The notes under the pieces were generated by a model. That model was not told where the DNA came from. It made no database searches and worked only from the letters and a program-made list of their open reading frames with translations. Shown here one piece after another: positions 9,927 through 17,084 of a stretch of DNA of 36,275 bases. Origin of the DNA: Phycisphaerales bacterium (GTDB taxonomy: Bacteria > Planctomycetota > Phycisphaerae > Phycisphaerales > UBA1924); the NCBI GenBank assembly GCA_028284805.1, contig JANQQZ010000094.1, positions 1-36,275 on the forward strand. The letters run 5' to 3'. The translations under genes and the position numbers were made by a program. Numbering within the stretch: the first letter of the stretch is position 1; the number at the start of each line of letters is the position of its first letter.

Positions 9927-10397
9927 ATGTCCGACGAAGCGAAGCTGCGGCTCATCCTCGGGGTCACCGTGCTGCTGATCGGCTCGGTCATCGGATCGTG
10001 CTCCGAGTTGCGATACGCCCTGAACAGCGACCGTGCCGAGGCCCGGATCACGCGGATGTACGAAGAGTCCGGGACGACGACCAGGCGGGGGCGTTCGAGC
10101 CCCAGGCTGGTCGTGGAGTACCGGTTCACCGACCGCGACGGCGAGGTGATCGAGGGCTACGACCGGGTCTCGACGTCGTTCGAACCCGAGCTGACCGTTG
10201 ATGCCAACGGGGTTCAGACGGTCGGCGTCCAGTACCGCCCCGGGAGTTCGGTGTCCCGGCTGGTCGGAACCGAGCAGATGTTTTGGGTCTGGATTCTGGC
10301 TGCTGCGGCCGCGGCTACCGCTGGGGCAGTCGTCTGGGTCTGCCTCGACTACCGGAAGCACCAGAAGGCGGTCGCCGCCAGCACCAAGTGGCGCTGA
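9927..10397 (+). CDS. DUF3592-like two-helix membrane protein
   Basis: The 156-residue protein has a membrane helix near residues 8-25, a soluble beta-rich middle (residues 35-110) and a second helix near 115-138. The middle contains VEYRFTDRDGEVIEGYDRV and VQYRPGSS, the layout of DUF3592 proteins, which have no established role. GGAGG lies five bases before the ATG. The gene starts 70 bases after the importer operon and could be a read-through product or have its own promoter; TACGCT-like boxes at about 9869-9893 are weak. Family call moderate, function unknown. Confidence 0.7.
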   Translation: MSDEAKLRLILGVTVLLIGSVIGSCSELRYALNSDRAEARITRMYEESGTTTRRGRSSPRLVVEYRFTDRDGEVIEGYDRVSTSFEPELTVDANGVQTVGVQYRPGSSVSRLVGTEQMFWVWILAAAAAATAGAVVWVCLDYRKHQKAVAASTKWR

Positions 10398-10410
10398 GCC
10401 GCAGGTCCCG

Positions 10411-10531
10411 CGCAAGAAAAAAGCTCGAAACCCGCTTTCACAGGTGCCGAGCCGTGGGAAGAGAGAGACAAGACATTCACAAGATGCCACGGCTTCTCGG
10501 TCGTGCCAGTGGTTTGGGCAACTTTTTTCGG
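10411..10531. repeat. Imperfect palindromic element, copy 1
   Basis: This ~120-bp element begins with A6 (10417-10422) and ends with T6 (10523-10528). Its arms pair imperfectly along most of their length, including GCCGTGG at 10451-10457 with CCACGGC at 10487-10493. The second copy lies 165 bases downstream. The two nearly identical units, both ending in T-runs on either strand, lie between converging genes and could stop transcription both ways. They may equally be non-coding mobile (REP or MITE-like) units. No protein is called here. Confidence 0.75.
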
Positions 10532-10575
10532 TTGTGGCTGTGAGAGCGTTCAGGCTCGCCGTGAGGCGAGTTCGG

Positions 10576-10695
10576 CGCAAGAAAAAAGCTCGAAACCCGC
10601 TTTCACAGGTGCCGAGCCGTGGGAAGAGAGAGACAAGACACCCACAAGATGCCACGGCTTTCTGCGGGTGCCAGCGATTGGGCCGATTTTTTCGT
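10576..10695. repeat. Imperfect palindromic element, copy 2
   Basis: This is the second copy. The left 85 bases match copy 1 with two differences (ATTC against ACCC in the loop side). The right arm is more diverged but keeps CCACGGCT, GTGCCAG and the closing T6 at 10687-10692. A6 is at 10582-10587. The 10398-10746 gap holds these two units and no supportable gene. Confidence 0.75.
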
Positions 10696-10746
10696 AGATT
10701 CCGTCTGGAGGGCCTCTGCGGGCCTTCAAACGGGGCTTTCAGGGCC

Positions 10747-11379
10747 TCACCCGCCTGAGAACAGCCCGCTGCCCGAGCCCTCGCTGCTCTGCCGGCCCTC
10801 GATGGCGGCGATCAGGAACGCCGTTGCGAGCAGCATCATCTCATCCACGGGGTCGTCGCCTGAGTCATCGGAGTGGATGGCGATCCCCAGGCGGTAGACG
10901 AACAGGTTGAAGTGCGTTCGGAAGGTCGCAAGGTGCCGGCCGTCGGCGTGGGTGACCTCGAACTTCTGGGGCATAAACACCGCGATCGGCTCGGCGAATC
11001 TCCGGAGCAGAGCCTTGCCCATCGAGTCTTCCTGGAGCGTGGCCACCTCGTTCTCGCCCGCATCGAGCACGGCCCACTCGTCGCGGAGCATCGATTTGAA
11101 GCCCTTTCGGCGGACCGAGCCCAGCCGGGTACCGTCGGCGCCATCGACGTCGTAGGTCGTGCCGAAGTCGAGGATCGTGCGGGCCTCGATCGTGAACAGC
11201 TCTTCCGACTTCGATTCGTCGGTATAGAGGATCAGCTTCTCGCGGAAGCGGAACGCCTTCTGCTTGCAGTAGCCGATGACCTGGCCCTGCGCGTCGTAGA
11301 TGTGGAAGGCTGCGCCGAAGATCTTGAGGATCTTCTGCCGGATGGTGTAGCGCTCGCCGGGCTGGGCGGTGAAGGCCAT
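10747..11379 (-). CDS. LURP-one/Tubby-C-like (scramblase-fold) protein
   Basis: The 210-residue protein fits the LURP-one-related family, a single-domain relative of the Tubby C-terminal and phospholipid-scramblase fold. It opens with YTIRQKILKIFGAAFHIYD and continues with alternating beta-strands of the type 'G..I.KK...R..F.I.'. A C-terminal hydrophobic segment (MMLLATAFLIAAIEG) matches the central helix of this fold. ATG at 11379 is chosen because AGGAG lies about eight bases upstream; an ATG 36 bases earlier lacks a site. Bacterial members have no settled role; lipid or membrane binding is a guess. It converges on the palindromic repeats. Confidence 0.7.
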   Translation of the reverse strand: MAFTAQPGERYTIRQKILKIFGAAFHIYDAQGQVIGYCKQKAFRFREKLILYTDESKSEELFTIEARTILDFGTTYDVDGADGTRLGSVRRKGFKSMLRDEWAVLDAGENEVATLQEDSMGKALLRRFAEPIAVFMPQKFEVTHADGRHLATFRTHFNLFVYRLGIAIHSDDSGDDPVDEMMLLATAFLIAAIEGRQSSEGSGSGLFSGG

Positions 11380-11437
11380 CGGGGGTCTCCTGTGTCTCGG
11401 ATGGGAATGTAGCAAAAACGCGCGGCGGGCGCACGAG

Positions 11438-11465
11438 AAAGGGCGTCCGGCTTCGGACGCCCTTC
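11438..11465 (-). terminator. Rho-independent terminator of tsf
   Basis: A perfect 11-bp stem (11439-11449 with 11454-11464) has a four-base loop. On the - strand it is followed by TTTCTC. It lies 27 bases past the tsf stop. Confidence 0.75.
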
Positions 11466-11491
11466 GCTGGGAATCAGAGTACCCGCCTGGC

Positions 11492-12301
11492 TCAGGCCTC
11501 CTCGCCGACCTGCCAGCGGTAGAAGGCCTTGATGCTGGCGTCGCCGATGAGATCCTTGATCTTCTTCGACGGATCCATCACGAAGTCCTGCTCGAGCAGG
11601 GCGATCTCGGAGTAGAACTTGCGCATGCCGCCCTCGACCATCTTCTCGGCGATCTCCTGGGGCTTGCCGCTCTCGACGGCCTGCTCGACGCGGAACTTCC
11701 GCTCCTTCTCGACCAGATCGGCGGGGATCTCGTCGGGGGTGACGCCGAGCGGACGCGGGACCGCCGCGGTCACGTGCATGCACACCTGCTTGAGCACATC
11801 ATCGCCCACATCACCGTTCGCGTGGAGAAGCACGCCCGTCTTGCCGTCGTGGTGCACGTACGCACCGAAGACGTCGCCGTCGGCCTTGGCAACCTTGCGG
11901 ATCCGGGCGATCGAGGCGTTCTCGCCGGTCGAGATGCGGATCTCGTCGATGGTCGCCTTCATGTCGTCGGTCGGCTCGACCGGGCCCTCGCCGGCGGCCA
12001 GCGCCGCTTGGGCGACCTTGTCGGTCGCGGCGATGAACTGATCGTTCTTGGCCGTGAAGTCGGTCTCGGCGCGGATCTCGACGATCGTGGCACCGGCATC
12101 GTTGACCGAGACAGCGACCCGGCCCTCGCCCGCGACGCGGTCGCTGCGGGTCTCCATTTTGCCCTTCATCTTCTTCCGGAGGAAGTCCTCCGCGGCCTCC
12201 TGGTCGCCGCCGGTCTCGACGAGTGCTTTCTTGCACTCCATCATCGAGAGGCCGGTCTTGTTCCGCAGGGCCATCACGTCCTTCGCGCTGATGTCAGCCA
12301 T
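11492..12301 (-). CDS. tsf: Translation elongation factor Ts
   Basis: This is the 269-residue guanine-nucleotide exchange factor for EF-Tu. The N-terminal UBA-like domain has LRNKTGLSMMECKKALVETG (residues 12-31). The EF-Tu-contact motif TDFTAKNDQF is near residues 80-89. The core domains and the C-terminal helical module follow. GGAG lies nine bases before the ATG. It is downstream of rpsB in the conserved rpsB-tsf arrangement, with 123 bases between them that hold a palindrome. Length is usual for the short form. Confidence 0.97.
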   Translation of the reverse strand: MADISAKDVMALRNKTGLSMMECKKALVETGGDQEAAEDFLRKKMKGKMETRSDRVAGEGRVAVSVNDAGATIVEIRAETDFTAKNDQFIAATDKVAQAALAAGEGPVEPTDDMKATIDEIRISTGENASIARIRKVAKADGDVFGAYVHHDGKTGVLLHANGDVGDDVLKQVCMHVTAAVPRPLGVTPDEIPADLVEKERKFRVEQAVESGKPQEIAEKMVEGGMRKFYSEIALLEQDFVMDPSKKIKDLIGDASIKAFYRWQVGEEA

Positions 12302-12343
12302 CGTTCTCTGCTCCGGTTAATCGTTCGGTCGTGAGGGGGATTC

Positions 12344-12421
12344 GGTGGCGGAGGCTTCCAGCCCCCGTGCCTGTGTATCTCTGGATTGGTCGCGTGGCAG
12401 AGACGATGGGTCTCCGCCACC
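12344..12421. repeat. Palindromic (REP-like) element between rpsB and tsf
   Basis: GGTGGCGGAG (12344-12353) is inverted exactly as CTCCGCCACC (12412-12421). An inner pair TCTCTG/CAGAGA could extend the fold. There is no T-run, so it does not look like an intrinsic terminator. It could be a dispersed intergenic repeat, or an mRNA structure setting the rpsB to tsf ratio. Confidence 0.6.
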
Positions 12422-12424
12422 GGG

Positions 12425-13291
12425 TTACTCGGCGGCGGGGGCCGGTGCCGGGGCGTCGGCGGCCGGGCGGGGCGACTCCTCGGTCGCCGACGCGGAGGCC
12501 TCGCCGCGGTACTGCGACCGGCGGCTGCCCCGACGGGGACGCTGGGGCTGCTCGCCCTGATCGTCCGCCTGGGTCTCGGCCTCGGGCTGCTCGGTCCGCT
12601 GCTGCTTGCCTTCGGCGACCGCCTTGCAGAGCTCGCGGATCACGACGTCGATCGAGCGCATCGAGTCGTCGTTGCCCGGGATGGGGATGTCCGCCATCGC
12701 GGGGTCGCCGTCGGTGTCGATCAGGCAGATGGTGGGGATACCCAGCTTGCGTGCCTCGCGGAGGGCGGTCTGCTCGCGGGCGACGTCGATGATGACCATC
12801 GCGCCGGGGAGCTTGTCCATGCGGCGGATGCCGTCAAGGTTCCGCTTGATCTTGCGGCTCTCGCGGCGGAGTTGGCTCTCCATCTTCTTGGAGTAGCTCT
12901 GGAAGTTGTCCTCGGCCTCGATCGCCTCGAGTTCCTCGAGACGCTTCAGGCGGCTGCGGATGGTGCGGAAGTTGGTCAGCGTGCCGCCCAGCCAGCGCTC
13001 CGTGACGTAGTGCATCCCGACATCGGGGACGTACTGCTCGAGGATGCTGCGTGCCTGGCGCTTGGTTCCGACGAAGCACACGTCCTTGCCGCCGCCAACA
13101 GTCTTGACGATGTACTTCTTGGCAAGCAGGAGGCCCTTGATGGTCTCCTTGATGTCAATGATGTGGATGCCGTTGCGCTTGCCGTAGATATAGGCCTGCA
13201 TCTTCGGGTTCCAGCCGCTGGCGCGCTGACCGAAGTGGATGCCGGCCTCGATGAGGTCTTGGACGAGGGAGTTCGGGCTGGAGTCAGCCAT
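12425..13291 (-). CDS. rpsB: Small ribosomal subunit protein uS2
   Basis: The 288-residue S2 protein of the 30S subunit begins LVQDLIEAGIHFGQRASGWNPKM-type and contains IHIIDIKET, RWLGGTLTNF and IPIPGNDDSMRSI, all hallmark blocks. Residues beyond about 225 form a Gln/Glu/Pro/Ala-rich tail longer than in E. coli (241 residues in total), ending in alternating Pro-Ala, as seen in several planctomycetes. ATG at 13291 is chosen because AAAGGA is placed nine bases upstream and the protein then starts as usual. The upstream in-frame extension (to 13372) has no S2 similarity. Confidence 0.97.
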   Translation of the reverse strand: MADSSPNSLVQDLIEAGIHFGQRASGWNPKMQAYIYGKRNGIHIIDIKETIKGLLLAKKYIVKTVGGGKDVCFVGTKRQARSILEQYVPDVGMHYVTERWLGGTLTNFRTIRSRLKRLEELEAIEAEDNFQSYSKKMESQLRRESRKIKRNLDGIRRMDKLPGAMVIIDVAREQTALREARKLGIPTICLIDTDGDPAMADIPIPGNDDSMRSIDVVIRELCKAVAEGKQQRTEQPEAETQADDQGEQPQRPRRGSRRSQYRGEASASATEESPRPAADAPAPAPAAE

Positions 13292-13367
13292 GTCAGGGGT
13301 CCTTTCAGCGACACCGGCCGGGGCGGATCGGCGGGACCCGGATCTCCGGGGTGGCCCGTCGCCACGG

Positions 13368-13398
13368 CCCAAGGGCGCTTGGGTGCGGCCTAAGCCGC
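13368..13398 (-). promoter_or_regulatory. Paired hairpins in the rpsB leader
   Basis: Two small perfect hairpins stand side by side: CCCAAG/CTTGGG around a GCGC-type loop (13368-13383) and GCGGC/GCCGC around a four-base loop (13385-13398). They lie 77-107 bases upstream of the rpsB start. Autoregulation of rpsB by S2 through its leader is known in E. coli; whether these hairpins do this is inference. A TACGAT -10-like box reads on the - strand at 13472-13477. Confidence 0.35.
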
Positions 13399-13537
13399 GG
13401 GTCTCTCAGCAGTCCTGCCCAGGCCCACACCACGAACCCGGGCGTCCGTCGGCCGATCACCGACAGGACGGATCGTAGGCCGCTCGGGCTGCGTGTGATG
13501 GACGATCCTCGCCCGCCCGGGCTATGCTCGGCGAGCC

Positions 13538-13611
13538 GGGCGCATAGCTCAGTTGGCTAGAGCGCTGCCGTCACATGGCAGAGGTCACAGGTTCGAGTCC
13601 TGTTGCGCCCA
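13538..13611 (+). tRNA. tRNA-Val (anticodon CAC)
   Basis: It folds fully: acceptor GGGCGCA/TGCGCCC, D arm GCTC/GAGC, anticodon stem CTGCC/GGCAG with loop GTCACAT (anticodon CAC), T arm ACAGG/CCTGT with TTCGAGT, and discriminator A. CCA is not encoded. A -10-like TATGCT lies at 13523-13528. The last 21 bases plus two following bases are duplicated at 32626-32648, marking it as the attachment site of the island; the gene itself remains intact. Confidence 0.97.
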
Positions 13612-13613
13612 TT
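13591..13613 (+). other. Left attachment site of the island (attL, in tRNA-Val)
   Basis: This 23-base segment covers the T loop, T stem and acceptor 3' side of tRNA-Val plus TT. It is identical to 32626-32648. Identity stops at both edges (preceding G against T; following T against C), as expected for a recombination core. Confidence 0.85.
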
Positions 13614-13864
13614 TACATCATCAGCCTTCAGCAGACAACATCGAACTCGCAAGACGCTGAAACACCGTGATTTACAGCCCGAAACCCACCTCCGTTGACG
13701 AGGTGGATTGCGATCATTGTGTTTCTGGAGGTAGCGGGTTGTCATTTCCCTTCTGCTACTCGGTAAGCTACTCGATTGCCATCTGCATGGATGTGGTTGC
13801 TCGTTACTGATCAATTCCCCAGCTTCGGCCGCCGCGACATGGTGCAGTGCTTGAAGCTGGGCGT
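13612..13864. other. Non-coding left edge of the island
   Basis: I see no gene here. The - strand is open through it, but that frame ends by translating the tRNA backwards (NRTRTCDLC), a well-known false ORF. The segment is less GC-rich than the chromosome on its left. Confidence 0.5.
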
Positions 13865-13900
13865 TTGACATGCCTTGGCCAAAGTAGTAAGTTAACTTAC
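13865..13900 (+). promoter_or_regulatory. Promoter and palindromic operator of the padR-type gene
   Basis: TTGACA at 13865-13870 matches the -35 consensus. Seventeen bases on, TAAGTT (13888-13893) sits in -10 position inside the perfect 14-bp palindrome GTAAGTTAACTTAC (13887-13900). A palindrome over the -10 box and 38 bases before the start of a PadR-type repressor suggests autorepression. Confidence 0.6.
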
Positions 13901-13938
13901 AATTCGGAAAGATTCCCGAGGTTTGGCAGGAGGATTCC

Positions 13939-14268
13939 ATGAGTACCAACAGGCGTCCGGAACCCAAATGGGTCACCATCCTGTTCTGCATGGCGACAGA
14001 GCCCAAGAGTGCGGGTCAGATTCTTGCGGACGCTCATCGGCGTGGCACGCCACTGGCGCTTGGCGGGATCTACACGCAGCTCAAGCGGATGCAGGACAAA
14101 CACCTCGTGGGAACAGACTGGGGAGAGCGCAATCCCAAGACCGGGAGACAACCTCGGCTGTACTTCATCAAGAACGCGGGTCGTGAGGCACTTAGCGAGT
14201 TCCTTGGTTCTCAAAGTGATAGTTCATCGGCGGATCTGCGGGGTAATCTGGCTGGGGGGACGGCATGA
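13939..14268 (+). CDS. PadR-family transcriptional regulator
   Basis: This 109-residue winged-helix protein has the PadR layout: an N-terminal helix with LFCMATEPKSAGQIL, then GGIYTQLKRMQDKHLV (recognition helix, residues 43-58), a wing with RQPRLYFIKNAGREAL, and a short Ser-rich tail. AGGAGG stands about six bases before the ATG. It overlaps the next gene by four bases (ATGA), an arrangement in which small PadR proteins usually control their partner. The regulated process is unknown. Confidence 0.8.
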   Translation: MSTNRRPEPKWVTILFCMATEPKSAGQILADAHRRGTPLALGGIYTQLKRMQDKHLVGTDWGERNPKTGRQPRLYFIKNAGREALSEFLGSQSDSSSADLRGNLAGGTA

Positions 14269-14900
14269 CCACGTATGAGTCATCTATCGATCAGGTCCCG
14301 CCATGTGGCTCTCCAGAATCTGAAGTACATGAAGGCAACGCTTCTGACCAAGGACTATGCACTCTTGCCGATGCAGCAGTGGCAATGAGCCTCGGTTTGG
14401 AAAAGCCCTATCCCGGGTTGGCCGAAGCCGTAGGAGGTCATCCCTACAACTGGCCTTTCGAGGTGCTTGAACAACGATCTCACTGGTTTGCCGAAGATGC
14501 GGAGTGGGAGCGCCACTGGCAGCCCTCCGCTAAACCCTGGGTTGCGCACGTCGATCACGAGGATGGACAACGTATTCAGCCGTCTTCACAGTCTGATGGT
14601 GCTTCAGGGCCCATCCAAAAGGAGCTTGATTTCAAGCCACCGGTACGATTAATCCTGGCGATACTTTCCCCAGCTGACGCACAGCAGCTTCTTGAGGACT
14701 TGGAGCCTATTCAGCAGTTGCTTGAGTCAGAGATCCAAGACGGGCGTATGGACGAGCGAGAAGCTAGGCGTTGGCTTCGCATTCAGATTCTTCAAGGGAT
14801 CATTTCCAAGAGAAGGCTGGGGGCCCTCGGCTGGCTACTTCGCATTACTGGAATGGCGAAGCTCTTGGAAACCCTGCTTGAGAACTGGCCTTTGCTCTGA
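14265..14900 (+). CDS. Unknown 211-residue protein coupled to the PadR-type regulator
   Basis: I do not recognise the family. The N-terminal half is polar with many Trp, His and Pro residues (around residues 45-90). Residues 125-170 are charged and helical (DAQQLLEDLEPIQQLLESEI, then REARRWLRIQ). The end is hydrophobic with basic flanks (residues 185-211, ending LLETLLENWPLL) and might touch the membrane. It starts inside the stop of the padR-type gene, so the two are co-translated. Base use is AT-richer than the chromosomal genes, consistent with acquisition. No signal peptide is visible. In some tandem systems the partner of PadR is a sensor or membrane protein; that role would be inference here. 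Confidence 0.6.
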   Translation: MTTYESSIDQVPPCGSPESEVHEGNASDQGLCTLADAAVAMSLGLEKPYPGLAEAVGGHPYNWPFEVLEQRSHWFAEDAEWERHWQPSAKPWVAHVDHEDGQRIQPSSQSDGASGPIQKELDFKPPVRLILAILSPADAQQLLEDLEPIQQLLESEIQDGRMDEREARRWLRIQILQGIISKRRLGALGWLLRITGMAKLLETLLENWPLL

Positions 14901-15150
14901 TTTGGCTTCGATTCACATCTTTTCCGTGCGTGCTCATCCCTGAATCGTCTTTTCGCAGGCGATCTCATCGTCAATAGACTTGAATGAGCTAGGCCGGTTT
15001 CACACGCTGCAGCTGCTCGTACACGTCGTACTGCCTGACTTTTAAGGAAAGCCTCAGAGGCCGGTCTGCTTCAGTGCAAATGCCTGAGGATCGTCGGTGC
15101 GACGGTATCCGTATGCCGCGCATGCAAGAGGCGTGGCAGCTTCTGCCCCA

Positions 15151-15739
15151 TCAAACGCCTACGGCTGAGCGAAGCGCACGTCGCGAACTCTCTTCTTCCT
15201 TCGTTTCGTACACGCCACGTGTCAGCCTTGAGCCAGGCTTGTGGCCAATCTGCTTCTGAACATCCGACTCATTCGCGCCTCGCTCGAACAGCCAAGTTAC
15301 GCAGTCTTTTCGCATGGCGTGACAGTCGTACGTGCCGGCTGCGGTCGTATGCGGTATGCCGATCGCTTCAAGGTCTGCACGAAGCAGCAGCGCGATGTTC
15401 ATGGGGCTCGAGGGCCCTCCCAGCGACGATGGGGCGATCTGGGGAAACAGCGAATGCCCTCTCGGAGTGCGAAGGGCCAGCGGCCTGAGGGCGGCAGCGA
15501 GTGCAGGGGAGAGCCGGACCCAGCGACTTCTTGCTGGGCAGCAGGAGCTTGCTGCCGTCGTCATAGCGCTTAGCGATGTACCCGCGGAGCTTGCCGGTGT
15601 CGCCGCCAGTCAGAACGATCCGGGATGCTTCGATCAGTGAGCCGTTCTTGAAGTCCGATTGCAGCACGGCCCGCCTGCCGAGCTTGGCGTGGCGGTCGTA
15701 GTCGTCGGTCGTCTCGCAAACATAGAGCGTCCCGGTCAT
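15151..15739 (-). pseudogene. Tyrosine-recombinase (integrase) remnant
   Basis: Two reading frames are needed. From 15739 a frame runs MTGTLYVCETTDDYDR... to about 15,500. A second frame, ending at 15151, carries the catalytic C-terminus: LLRADLEAIGIP, then CHAMRKDC (the HxxR box), IGHKPGSRLTRGVY (the GH...Y box with the nucleophile Tyr). The catalytic end resembles planctomycete integrases. The total of about 195 codons is half the normal length, so the core-binding domain and the first catalytic Arg are missing and a frameshift joins the rest. It probably once inserted the island in tRNA-Val. The assignment of the N-terminal piece to the same gene is less sure than the C-terminal one. Confidence 0.65.
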
Positions 15740-16235
15740 CGCGGCACCGCCTGCGCATCGTCATCCGGGCGCGGCCTGGGTGTCGTGATCCACTTTCCTT
15801 GTCGCCTGTAGCTGGGCCGGTATCGGGCCGGCGGCCGTGCCTGCGTTCGGCAGCGTCCATTTCGGCGTGATAGCGTTCCCGATCGAACGGGCTGAAAGTT
15901 TGACGCAGCTCCCAGCGGGCCTGCACCGCTTCCGGCGTGTCGTCGTGTGCCGTTCGCGCCACCCCCTCGCCGTCGGCGGTGGGGAGGGGGCAGCCCGCGT
16001 CCACCCATCGCTCGAACTCGCGGACGCTGGAGAGCACTCGGCCGTCGATGAGCCTGGCTCGCATCACCCCGTGTTTGCGGAGGTCGAAGAGCTTGCGCCG
16101 TGAGATACTCAGCATGCGGGCCGCGTCAGGCTCGCCCATGAGCAGAGGTGTGGTAAGCTCCGAGCGATTCGATTCGGTGCCCCCGATGCTTGCCGGCGAA
16201 GGGGCGCGTTGGTCATGGTCCGAGGGGGATGTCAT
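15570..16235 (-). CDS. Excisionase-like helix-turn-helix protein (3' end uncertain)
   Basis: Residues 30-75 form a MerR/excisionase-type DNA-binding domain (LLMGEPDAARMLSISRRKL and VRE-FERWVDAGCPLP). Such small proteins commonly precede integrase genes in planctomycete islands. GGGGGTG lies five bases before the ATG. The frame runs 221 residues, but the last 55 overlap the integrase frame and are Arg-rich junk. Another frame ends at 15736 in a TGA overlapping the integrase ATG, so a frameshift near 15,800 is likely and the intact protein would have been about 165 residues. May be non-functional. Confidence 0.5.
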   Translation of the reverse strand: MTSPSDHDQRAPSPASIGGTESNRSELTTPLLMGEPDAARMLSISRRKLFDLRKHGVMRARLIDGRVLSSVREFERWVDAGCPLPTADGEGVARTAHDDTPEAVQARWELRQTFSPFDRERYHAEMDAAERRHGRRPDTGPATGDKESGSRHPGRARMTMRRRCRDDRDALCLRDDRRLRPPRQARQAGRAAIGLQERLTDRSIPDRSDWRRHRQAPRVHR

Positions 16236-16277
16236 GCCGCACCCCCTTCCCGTGCTCCTCGCCGCCGGCCCGTTCGG

Positions 16278-16601
16278 CTAGGGCTCGCTCAACGGCGGGA
16301 TACTGAACCGCCTCTGCTTGCCCGCCTTGAGCGACGGGATGCGCCCGGCCATGACTTCCTTGTGAAGCCACCGACAAGAGAGCCGCAGTTTGCGGGCCAG
16401 CTCCAGCCGCGCTCGAGCGATGAACCGTTCGCCCTTCCGGCGTTTGGCCTCCGCCCACTCCGGGGCCTCGGCGATCTCCGCGATTTCACCTTCGATCAAC
16501 TGACCGATGAGATCATCGCTGGCACTCTCGGCTTCAGATGCTCCCTCGAGTTGCCTGAGATGTACGGAGCAGTTCCCAATTCGCTCACGGATGTTCTCCA
16601 T
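16278..16601 (-). CDS. Second excisionase-like helix-turn-helix protein
   Basis: The C-terminal 45 residues (ARLELARKLRLSCRWLHKEV then GRIPSLKAGKQRRFSI) are the classic 'helix-turn-helix plus G-x-IP' form of excisionases and binding domain 17. The ATG at 16601 gives 107 residues, with an acidic helical front (IGQLIEGEIAEIAEAPEWAE). An ATG at 16694 is possible; neither has a clear ribosome binding site. Upstream residues in the same frame look non-coding. It ends 42 bases before the previous HTH gene and belongs to the same - strand integration module. Confidence 0.5.
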   Translation of the reverse strand: MENIRERIGNCSVHLRQLEGASEAESASDDLIGQLIEGEIAEIAEAPEWAEAKRRKGERFIARARLELARKLRLSCRWLHKEVMAGRIPSLKAGKQRRFSIPPLSEP

Positions 16602-16942
16602 GATGTGTAGAAGCGGATGAGGCCCGAGCCCGACCGTTCCATTCAGTTGTGCCTGCACCAGGTTGCTGACAAGTCGCCAGTACTTGCTCCGCATCTGCAG
16701 GAATCTCGCAGGCACGGTAGCGGGACCGCGCTCGGGTCGAAAGGGCTGCGGAATGTCGTGTTGCGTGGACGGTGCTATCCAGCATTCGTCGCCAGATTGA
16801 ACTGCTGGATCCTGCCGACTCGTGGCAACCCTGCGATCGATGAGGTGGCAACACCTGATCGGGTCACACCCTGCGATAGCGACCTCTGGATCAGGGCGTA
16901 TGCAGTGTCTGGCCACGTCGACGCGAATCATCCGCGGCAGAT
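16602..16942. other. Stretch without a supportable gene
   Basis: Both strands are open in places but the translations are Arg/Ser/Pro-rich without recognisable motifs or ribosome binding sites. It probably holds decayed island sequence. Confidence 0.4.
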
Positions 16943-17080
16943 CTAATGCTCTGCCAGGCCCATGATCGCTTGCCTCGCGGCTGTTGATGGCGTTGGCCAG
17001 CAGGCCATGAGCTGGGCAAGTCGGTGTCCTGTGAGCGGGCCTTCTAGATCCCTGCGAGGCAGCACGTGCTCCGTGCCCAC
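16943..17080 (-). pseudogene. Fragment of an integrase-associated C-terminal tail
   Basis: The - strand frame ending at 16943 reads LAQLMACWPTPSTAARQAIM-GLAEH. It matches the fragment at 32468 (LTQLIALWPSLTNETRLAVM-RLAE) at about half of 24 positions, in the pattern LxQLxAxWPxx(S/T)xxxRxA(I/V)MxLAE. I recall such tails as following planctomycete integrase genes. Only the end is present; upstream the frame runs into permease sequence. Confidence 0.4.
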
Positions 17081-17084
17081 GCGG

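Noticed and set aside
10198-10758. Open frames across the tandem repeats giving repeated KKKARNPLSQVPSRGKRET-type peptides
   Set aside because: The peptide repeat is only the DNA repeat translated; no ribosome binding site, and the start lies inside the DUF3592-like gene.
11369-12334. A 321-codon + strand frame opposite tsf
   Set aside because: Antisense of an unmistakable EF-Ts gene; Leu/Asp/His-rich low-complexity translation.
13557-14006. A 149-codon - strand frame overlapping tRNA-Val
   Set aside because: It ends in NRTRTCDLC, the familiar artefact of translating a tRNA gene backwards, and it overlaps the padR-type gene.
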